Source: JAKORR01 sp964608495
GTDB lineage: Bacteria > Armatimonadota > Zipacnadia > Zipacnadales > FEN-943
Direction: 5' to 3'
NCBI GenBank assembly: GCA_964608495.1
Contig: CAZSOQ010000082.1
Coordinates: forward strand, 1-21,334
Length of the DNA stretch: 21,334 bases
Shown here: positions 16,101 through 21,334 of the stretch, in pieces
Layout of the letters: every line of letters begins with the position of its first letter
Position numbering within the stretch: position 1 is the stretch's first letter
Program-made: the position numbers and the translations under genes
Notes under the pieces: model-generated
What the model was told of the DNA's origin: nothing
What the model saw: only the letters and a program-made list of their open reading frames with translations
The model's database searches: none

Positions 16101-18191
16101 CACAACATGGACGTGGACACGGTCTGGTCCCACGCCGACGCTTCGCGAGTGGGGCGCGTGTATGCCCACTGCATCGGCCACACGGGCAACTACTACGACC
16201 ACAAGATCAACGACCAGGGCACGCCCGGGGGCGGCTTCACCGTGAGCCACACCTGGGTCGAGGGCTACCTGGACGACTACTTCCTCACCGGCGACCCGAG
16301 GGGCATGGAGACAGCGCGGCTGGTGGCGGACAACTACGATTCCTACTCCCTGCGCAACTACGACTACGACAACGCGCGGACCTCGGGCTGGCACCTGATC
16401 CTGACGCTGGCGGTGTACCGCGCGACGGGCGACCCCTACTACCTGAACGCCGCGCACATCGTGGTCGAGCGCGTGAAGGAGCGAGAGATGCCCGGCGGCG
16501 GTTGGGCGCGGCAGATGATGCCCGGGCACTGCTACTGCACGCCACGCCACCGGGGCGAGGCGGCCTTCATGGTGGGCATCCTGCTCACCGGCCTCAAGGA
16601 CTACCACGAGGTCACCGGGGACGAGCGCACCGCCGCGATGATGGTCGCCGGAGCCAAGAACATCATCGCGGAGACCTGGGTGCCCGAGAAGAACGGCATG
16701 CGCTACACGTCCTGCCCCAAGACGGGCGCCTCGCCGGGGCTCTCGGCACTGGTCACCGAGGGGATCCTGTACGCCTACGGCCTGTCGCAGGACCCGGAGC
16801 TGGGCGAGGTGGCCCTGGCGGGCACGCTCGAGGGGCTCCGCGGGATAGGCGGTCACGGCAAGGGCTTCGGCCAGCAGACGCGCGTGACGCCCCACTTCCT
16901 GTACCAGCTCCGCCAGCTGCGCCTGACCGAGACGGCCGTCGAGCTGGGCCCCGACGGCCCCGTGACGGCCTTCATCAAGAACGCGGAGGGCAAGCCCTTC
17001 CAGGTTGTCCTGCGGCCCTGGGGAGGGGCCGGCGCGGGCGTCGCCAGGCTCTACGACCCGGCCGGTGAGCTCGTCGCCGAGACGCCGCTGGACCCCGCCG
17101 AGCCGGCCGCCGTGCTCGCGCCCGGTGACAAGCTCGCAGCGGGCGTCTACCGGATCGAGCTGACGGGCAAGGGAGCCTGGGGCCTCGACTCCTACCTGAC
17201 GCCGCTGGTGCTGGACGCGAGGAGGAAGGTTACGCTGTCCGCGCGCCCGGCGGACCAGTGGTACTTCTGCTCAGCCGCGGGGGTGCAGGGGCTCGAAGGA
17301 GGCTTCCACCCCCAGACCGTCGGCGAAGTGTACCGCGCACCGCTCGAGGGCGCTCGGCCGCTGCAGACCTTCCGCGTGGCAAGGGGCAAGCGGGCGAGTC
17401 TCGCCATACCAACGGGCTCCAGCGCCCTGGCCCCGTGGAGCCAGTTCTGGTTTGACCCCGGCGAGCCGACCGCTCATGGGCACCTGGAAGGCGGCCTGGG
17501 CCCCGGCGGCAAGGGCGAGGTGATCCTGGACGCCGGCGGCTCCACGGACCCCGACGGCCGCGTCGTGGCGGCGTCGTGGACCCTGGACGGCAAGCCCCTG
17601 GGGGAAGGGATGCGGCTGAAGACGCGTCTGCGCGACGAAGGCCTGCACGCCATCGGCCTGCGCGTGACCGACGACTCGGGGCTCTCGGGGCACACAGCCT
17701 TCCCCGTGCGTGTGCCGCCGCGCTGGGTGACCGACCTCGACGCCAGCCGTCTGATCGTGGTCGAGGCCGAGGACTTCACAGCCCAAGCGGGCGGGAAGGT
17801 GCAGCTCTTCGAGCGGCCGGGCAGCAGCGGCAAGATGCTCACCTACTGGCACGCGGACCTGGGCCATACGCTCACCTGGCAGGTCGAGGTGCCGACCGAC
17901 GGCGACTACTGGGTCGCGCTGAAGTACTGCACGGGCTCCGAGAAGGCGATGCGCGACTTCAAGCTCGACGGCGCGCACCCACGGCCCGAGCTTGCGGAGT
18001 TCCACCTGCCGCCCACGGGGGGGTTCTCGTCCTCGGAGGACAACTGGGTGTACCTGAGGCTCGGGGAGTGGACGGGCGAGCCCTTTCGGGTAAGGCTGTC
18101 CGCCGGCAGGCACGAGGTATCCATGACCAATCTGGGGGACGGGTGCGCGCTGGACCAGATGCTGCTGATCCCTGCTCCGGCGAGCGGCTAG
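13182..18191 (+). CDS. Large multimodular exported protein resembling YetA/PcRGLX (PL26-like) rhamnogalacturonan lyases
   Basis: I place the start at GTG 13182 (1669 residues): GGGAGGGA lies 7 nt upstream and it begins directly with an export signal (LLILMALCLTSC). That signal could be a lipobox with C15, or be cut after GPARA. Modules in order: a calcium loop DTDADGLPDAVE (25-36, bacterial thrombospondin-3 type); beta-sandwich domains (~45-230, ~287-367); a fibronectin-like domain (~387-463); a RIFT-barrel segment (~474-563, AAWPVTQGVPFPQGALG, ARWPDGTVKWALLDF); a second beta domain holding an EF-hand loop DRNGDGRFDDGE (604-615); an alpha/alpha-barrel (~860-1247, YGMLNFGDWWGERGRNWGN, GGGFTVSHTWVEGYLDDYF); further beta segments; a PKD domain (~1440-1515, STDPDGRV); and a CBM35/CBM6-like domain (~1525-1667, VVEAEDFTAQAGGK). 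The RIFT-plus-barrel core is what suggests PL26-like activity on rhamnogalacturonan; I did not identify catalytic residues. It heads a probable three-gene operon. Confidence 0.82.
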   Translation: MRQLLILMALCLTSCVVPGPARAQDTDADGLPDAVEEALGTDPGFAETPDVIVRDRTKDEGDRVGEDNYAPGLDMVAVALGNVARDRWLWRVDFLEDVAVGNLGLIIYIQADNDETTGRKDMWGVDYMLTCHEGAASVRAFNPDGSSYGLAARAAVLGNSLYLCADLSLHQEEGQTRCSAYVLLETREPYKMVDTVDRFKIAAQGESDREKVRMVQDATESEKVAVTWGLDLMRALRDDRRHVRLPIEECRTHGFKFDEFNEYHRPSVRVQEAAPYTIEATVPRAGRFHPAFIAYDCGGRQVYTLSINGERKGIAVAAEDNNRQALFVLEDALELKQGDVFRVELVNNEGGPRVEDLWLLAAMPETRPLPREVRYLEAAGARDPATGRVLGRVTFVTTWPAQARVEYGPDERYGVVVEEDQPWANHRLWLPDVEPGKTYQYRLTVRTPEGREIVRTGRFDTTERRAQGKVERGEVGLTVRNEHPAAVAAWPVTQGVPFPQGALGDAEHLRLVDAQGREVPLAAEATARWPDGTVKWALLDFQADLPAEGATGYVLQYGSAVTRSAVKAGIEVEDGPEAVLIRAGALQVRLARPNPGYLGQVWLDRNGDGRFDDGELVAGGEGGAARVKLGEQEALSSDAPARVTVLRHNPLHAVVRVEGAVEFPERKAGFGDAYDLHVYLGRPFVRVFHTWTNSNRASEWSDLRSWDVGTTVKVGGQAEVAIGGWDAVVPEAEGPVSLDQVFDNVYHVRARDGVLHEGQRAEGWLDYSGDAAGVTVAVRNLWQLYPKRVTAHLDVDGRQNLTVGMMPEFQPGTYKVSTEGDLEDKLFFYLKDDVYHLRQGVSKRHELLYYFRPGGKARDEAVAVATVFQRPPLAAASPQWYCDSKAWTDVLAASPELGGVYAQYEQGARRALDNYLSLRESGREYGMLNFGDWWGERGRNWGNIEYDTQHAFYLQFIRSGDGGFFYAGEEACRHNMDVDTVWSHADASRVGRVYAHCIGHTGNYYDHKINDQGTPGGGFTVSHTWVEGYLDDYFLTGDPRGMETARLVADNYDSYSLRNYDYDNARTSGWHLILTLAVYRATGDPYYLNAAHIVVERVKEREMPGGGWARQMMPGHCYCTPRHRGEAAFMVGILLTGLKDYHEVTGDERTAAMMVAGAKNIIAETWVPEKNGMRYTSCPKTGASPGLSALVTEGILYAYGLSQDPELGEVALAGTLEGLRGIGGHGKGFGQQTRVTPHFLYQLRQLRLTETAVELGPDGPVTAFIKNAEGKPFQVVLRPWGGAGAGVARLYDPAGELVAETPLDPAEPAAVLAPGDKLAAGVYRIELTGKGAWGLDSYLTPLVLDARRKVTLSARPADQWYFCSAAGVQGLEGGFHPQTVGEVYRAPLEGARPLQTFRVARGKRASLAIPTGSSALAPWSQFWFDPGEPTAHGHLEGGLGPGGKGEVILDAGGSTDPDGRVVAASWTLDGKPLGEGMRLKTRLRDEGLHAIGLRVTDDSGLSGHTAFPVRVPPRWVTDLDASRLIVVEAEDFTAQAGGKVQLFERPGSSGKMLTYWHADLGHTLTWQVEVPTDGDYWVALKYCTGSEKAMRDFKLDGAHPRPELAEFHLPPTGGFSSSEDNWVYLRLGEWTGEPFRVRLSAGRHEVSMTNLGDGCALDQMLLIPAPASG

Positions 18192-18202
18192 GGCCCGTGG
18201 GA

Positions 18203-18220
18203 GCCGGCGTCCCTGCCGGC
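18203..18220. repeat. Short GC palindrome between lyase-like and LamG genes
   Basis: GCCGGC occurs at 18203-18208 and 18215-18220 around GTCCCT, preceded by GTGGGA, in the 101-nt gap between two co-directional genes. The form resembles repetitive extragenic palindromes, but no second copy was seen in this window, so this is tentative. It may also modulate expression of the distal genes. Confidence 0.3.
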
Positions 18221-18292
18221 GCGTGACGTGGCGGGCGGCTGGTCTGCGCCGCGAGGGCGCGCGGCGGAAGGGCCTTCGGAGGTAAGGGCACA

Positions 18293-19711
18293 ATGAGGCA
18301 TGCGCCAGGCGTGGCGGCGGTTCTGCTCGCCCTCTGCGCCTGCGCGGCCGAGCCCGCGCAGGATGGTCTGCTGTTGCGGGCAACCCTGGACGACGCGGCC
18401 GGCGAGGGCCCCGGCCGGGGCCTGGTTAGCGGCCCGGCCGTGGACTCGGTCTCCGCCAACGACCCAACGCTCGTGCCCGGACGCGAGGGCAAGGCTCTCC
18501 TAGTGGCCGCCGGCAGGCCCCTGGCCATCCACCTCAATCGCTCCGCGCCCCATCGCCAGGGCACCATCGCCCTGTGGGTCCAGCCCACCTTCGCCTCGAC
18601 CGACGAGGGCGAGCGCGTCCTCTTCCTGATTCCCTGCGCGGACGGCGAGAGCGCCGACAATTGGCAGATGCAGTGGCGGCCCGGCGGGGAGCTCCTGGTC
18701 CGCACAGGCAAGATGGACCTCACCGATGCCTACGTGCGCGGCCTGCGCTTCGCCAGGGGCCAGTGGGTGCACCTGGCCGTGGCCTGGGACGAGCGCAGCC
18801 TGGCAGTCTACGTGGACGGCAGGCGCGCCCTGGCGAGGGTGGCTGGGGACCTCAGCGCCACGCCCGGCAACGCCGTATACCTCGGCGCCTGGAGCAACGG
18901 CGACCGGCCCTCCGGGGCGGCGATAGACGAGTTCCGCGTGTACGACCGCAGGCTGTCGGCCGACGAGATCGCGCAGCTAGCCGGCGGGGCCACGGGCGCG
19001 GCCCTGCCACCGCCACCACCGGCCGGCCGCACCGTCGCTCGGCCCGGGCCGCTGGTCGCGCCCTCAGCCCACGACCCTGACCTCCTCGCGCATCTCGACT
19101 TCGAGACCTGGCCGCCGCGCCTGGCCCGCCTCACCAAGCCCAGGGGCGGCAAGGCCCAGGTCGAGCAGGTTGAGGGCCGCTTCGGCAAGGGGGGAAGCTT
19201 CGCGGCCGGTGGGCTGACGGTCAACGTCGGCGACCTGTTCCCGCTCGACCGCGGGACCGTGGCCCTGTGGGTCCGCCCCCACTGGGACGCGGGGCACGGC
19301 GAGAGCAAGGTGTTCTTCCACGTGCCCACCAACAGCAAGGACAGCACGGACAACTACCACCTCCAGGCCTGGGGCGGCAACCTCTCAGCCCGCGCCGGGG
19401 CGATGAACCGCGATGGCGCGCCGGGCGCCGACCTGAACAGCCCGAAGCTCGGGGAGTGGCGGGCCGGCGAGTGGCACTTCCTGGCGCTCACGTGGAGCCC
19501 CGGTGCCCTTCGGCTCTACCAGGACGGCGAGCTGGTCGCGGCCAGCGACACCGTGGCCTACCCCTTCCGGCCCGCGGCCACGATGTCCCTGGGCTGCTGG
19601 CAGGACGGCTCGCGCTGCGCCGACGCCGTGCTGGACGAGTTCCGCCTGTACACCGTTGATCTCGCGGCCGAGGAAGTGAGGTTGCTGTATGAAGGCAACA
19701 CGCGCGGGTAG
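18293..19711 (+). CDS. Exported protein with two tandem LamG-type domains, putative lipoprotein
   Basis: This 472-residue protein starts at ATG 18293 after GGAGG (about 10 nt upstream). The N-terminus is an export signal ending LLALCAC, which could be a lipobox with Cys17. Two homologous LamG/concanavalin-like domains follow. Paired signatures are GTIALWVQP (~90) and GTVALWVRP (~322); GQWVHLAVAWDERSLAVYVDG and GEWHFLALTWSPGALRLYQDG (shown only in part); IDEFRVYDRRLSADEI and LDEFRLYTVDLAAEEV. A Pro-rich linker (LPPPPPAGR) separates them. I see no catalytic domain, so it probably binds glycan or serves as a surface scaffold. It lies 101 nt after the lyase-like gene and 51 nt before the beta-helix gene. 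The domain type also occurs at the N-terminus of the GH39-like protein. Confidence 0.88.
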   Translation: MRHAPGVAAVLLALCACAAEPAQDGLLLRATLDDAAGEGPGRGLVSGPAVDSVSANDPTLVPGREGKALLVAAGRPLAIHLNRSAPHRQGTIALWVQPTFASTDEGERVLFLIPCADGESADNWQMQWRPGGELLVRTGKMDLTDAYVRGLRFARGQWVHLAVAWDERSLAVYVDGRRALARVAGDLSATPGNAVYLGAWSNGDRPSGAAIDEFRVYDRRLSADEIAQLAGGATGAALPPPPPAGRTVARPGPLVAPSAHDPDLLAHLDFETWPPRLARLTKPRGGKAQVEQVEGRFGKGGSFAAGGLTVNVGDLFPLDRGTVALWVRPHWDAGHGESKVFFHVPTNSKDSTDNYHLQAWGGNLSARAGAMNRDGAPGADLNSPKLGEWRAGEWHFLALTWSPGALRLYQDGELVAASDTVAYPFRPAATMSLGCWQDGSRCADAVLDEFRLYTVDLAAEEVRLLYEGNTRG

Positions 19712-19762
19712 AGCCGTGGGCGGCCCCGGCTGCCGTGGCCTGGAGGCGATCGGAGAGTGCCG

Positions 19763-21334
19763 ATGCCGTGCCGACTGACCTGCCTGGCCCTTGTGGGCCT
19801 TTCGGTCCTCCTGGGAGGGCGATACACGATGCCCGAAGCCTCGGCCGCCGATCCACCAGCCGCCGACCTGCATGTTGCGCTCGACGGTGATGACGGCAAC
19901 CCCGGCACCGCCGACAGGCCCCTGCGCACGATCGCCGCGGCCCGGGACCGGCTGCGGCCGCGTTTGGCGTCCATGGCCCGTGACCTGGTCGTGCTCGTGC
20001 GCGGCGGGGTCTACTACCTGGACGAGACTCTCTCCTTCGGCCCGGCGGACTCGGGCCGCAACGGCTTCTCGGCCATCTACCGCGGCTACCCCGGCGAGAC
20101 GCCGGTGCTGGTGGGCGGACGCCGGATCACCGGGTGGGAACGGGCCGAGGGCCAAGTATGGAAGGCGCGCGTGGACAAGGGCTGGAGCTTCGAGCAGCTC
20201 TTCTGCGACGACCGCCCCCAGACGAAGGCGCGCCACCCGAACGAGGGGTACTTCATCGTCGAGGCGCCCGACGAGGACGACCCCAGCCGCTCTTTCGGCT
20301 ACCGCGAGGGCGACTTGCCCGACGACTGGGAGATCGGCCCGGAGGCCCAGGTCTACGTGTGGGCCTCCTACGATTGGTTCGCTAACCTGGTGCCCATCGC
20401 CGCCGTGGACTATGCCTCGCGGGTCGTCACGCTCGCGCAGCCGACCATGATACCCATCGTCAACCGTGGCGGGCGGCGCTACTACTTCCAGGGCCTGCGT
20501 GGGGCGCTCGACGCCCCGGGGGAGTTCTTCCTGGACGAGGTAGACGGCGTGCTGTACTTCTGGCCGCCGCGCGAGCCCGTCGAGGACCTGACCATCGTCG
20601 CGCCGACGCTGATGCGGGTGGTCGAGATCGTGGGCGAGTCCCACGAGAGCCCGGCTCACCATATCCGCCTGGAAGGCGTGAAGATTACCGTCTCGCGCTT
20701 CACGAGGTACTTCACGGAGCTGCTGGGCGGCACGCACGGCAAGACGCCGTGGAACGAGCCGTGCAACAAGGAGGGCGCAGTCTACCTGGAGAACGCCGAT
20801 CACTGCGCGGTGCGGTTCTGTGAGGTCGCCAACGCCGGCTTCAGCGGCATCGCCCTGAACCTCCACAGCCAGTACAACGAGGTCTACGGCAACTGGATCC
20901 ACGACGCGGGCTTCCACGGCGTGCTGCTCACCGGCTATGCCCCTCGCTTCGGCCCGGACATGGACTACCACAAGCACAACGAGATCGTGAACAACCATAT
21001 CCACCACTGCGGGCAACTGGTCGGGCACGGCGGGGGCATCTTCATCCACTCGAGCGGGCACAACCGCGTGGCGCACAACCTCATCCACCACATGCCCCGC
21101 TACGGCATCTGCTCGAAGGGCTCGCGCCAGGGCCCGCCCGAGCTGCCCAACGTCCCCTACGAGGAGAGCCACTGGGCCTACAACCACTCGCGCAGCAACG
21201 TCTACGAGTTCAACGACATCCACCACTGCAGCCTGGATACCGAGGACAACGGCTTCATCAGCTTCTGGGGGCCGGGGCGGGACAACGTGGTCCACAGCAA
21301 CCTGATCCACGACGGCGTGCGGGAGGGCCTGGGC
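19763..21334 (+). CDS. Secreted right-handed beta-helix protein, GH141-like (3' end beyond window)
   Basis: An open frame of 524 codons reaches the right edge without a stop. ATG 19763 is chosen because GGAGA lies 6 nt upstream; an in-frame GTG at 19757 is too close to that site. A signal peptide (CLALVGLSVLLGG, likely cut after ASA near residue 28) is followed by DGDDGNPGTADRPLRTIAAA, VVLVRGGVYYLDETL, GYPGETPVLVGGRRITGW and QLFCDDRPQTKARHPN. This order is typical of right-handed parallel beta-helix glycan enzymes and resembles GH141 (founder an alpha-L-fucosidase acting on rhamnogalacturonan II; another member is a xylanase). From about residue 370, coil repeats of the N-x-I-H-x-x-G type appear (GNWIHDAG, NNHIHHCG, HNLIHH, FNDIHHC, SNLIHDG). 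The fold is firm; GH141 membership and substrate are inference. It is the last visible gene of the probable operon. Confidence 0.85.
   Translation, partial: MPCRLTCLALVGLSVLLGGRYTMPEASAADPPAADLHVALDGDDGNPGTADRPLRTIAAARDRLRPRLASMARDLVVLVRGGVYYLDETLSFGPADSGRNGFSAIYRGYPGETPVLVGGRRITGWERAEGQVWKARVDKGWSFEQLFCDDRPQTKARHPNEGYFIVEAPDEDDPSRSFGYREGDLPDDWEIGPEAQVYVWASYDWFANLVPIAAVDYASRVVTLAQPTMIPIVNRGGRRYYFQGLRGALDAPGEFFLDEVDGVLYFWPPREPVEDLTIVAPTLMRVVEIVGESHESPAHHIRLEGVKITVSRFTRYFTELLGGTHGKTPWNEPCNKEGAVYLENADHCAVRFCEVANAGFSGIALNLHSQYNEVYGNWIHDAGFHGVLLTGYAPRFGPDMDYHKHNEIVNNHIHHCGQLVGHGGGIFIHSSGHNRVAHNLIHHMPRYGICSKGSRQGPPELPNVPYEESHWAYNHSRSNVYEFNDIHHCSLDTEDNGFISFWGPGRDNVVHSNLIHDGVREGLG

Noticed and set aside
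19385..21310. 641-codon open frame on the minus strand at the right end
   Set aside because: It opposes two clear plus-strand genes; its Val/Ala/Arg/His-rich translation matches no family and mirrors their third-codon-position bias.

Overview
The window is 21.3 kb of dense, GC-rich (roughly two-thirds G+C) bacterial chromosome. The best clue to its origin is the pair of prepilin-like proteins, whose N-termini run from FTLIELLVVIAIIAILAAIL into FPVFA(R/K)AREKARQASC. This is the flavour typical of Armatimonadota; planctomycete DUF1559 proteins usually have a LLLPAVQ-type continuation. A related lineage cannot be excluded without a 16S or marker gene. There are no rRNA or tRNA genes, no CRISPR array, no insertion sequence and no phage gene.

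Layout. (i) 1-3971, minus strand: a cytosolic DUF1444-type protein followed by a secreted PhoD-like metallophosphatase that runs off the left edge. (ii) 4221-6276, plus strand: an ECF sigma factor overlapping by 8 bp a membrane anti-sigma factor. The latter has an N-terminal zinc-finger domain, a collagen-like Gly-X-Y linker and a DUF4349 domain. A perfect 13-bp hairpin follows it. (iii) 6277-6739: a non-coding stretch with an unusually AT-rich core. (iv) 6740-8125, minus strand: a formylglycine-type sulfatase without a visible signal peptide. (v) 8413-10073, plus strand: two tandem cysteine-rich pilin-like proteins, the first behind a near-consensus sigma-70 promoter. (vi) 10115-12760, minus strand: a secreted GH39-like glycosidase with an N-terminal LamG-type domain and a jelly-roll module apparently spliced into the end of its barrel. 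(vii) 13182 to the right edge, plus strand, probably one operon: a 1669-residue multimodular protein resembling the YetA/PcRGLX (PL26-like) rhamnogalacturonan lyases, a double-LamG putative lipoprotein, and a right-handed beta-helix protein resembling GH141 that runs off the right edge.

Taken together, the right half looks like a polysaccharide-degradation locus for a complex, possibly sulfated and pectin-like, glycan. It is built from exported enzymes and carbohydrate-binding modules with no SusC/SusD pair or other transporter in view. The sigma/anti-sigma pair could be a local envelope-signalling device, but nothing in the sequence links it directly to the enzymes. Substrate assignments are inferences from family resemblance. 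Many long open frames on the opposite strand of real genes are GC-driven shadows and are not annotated.
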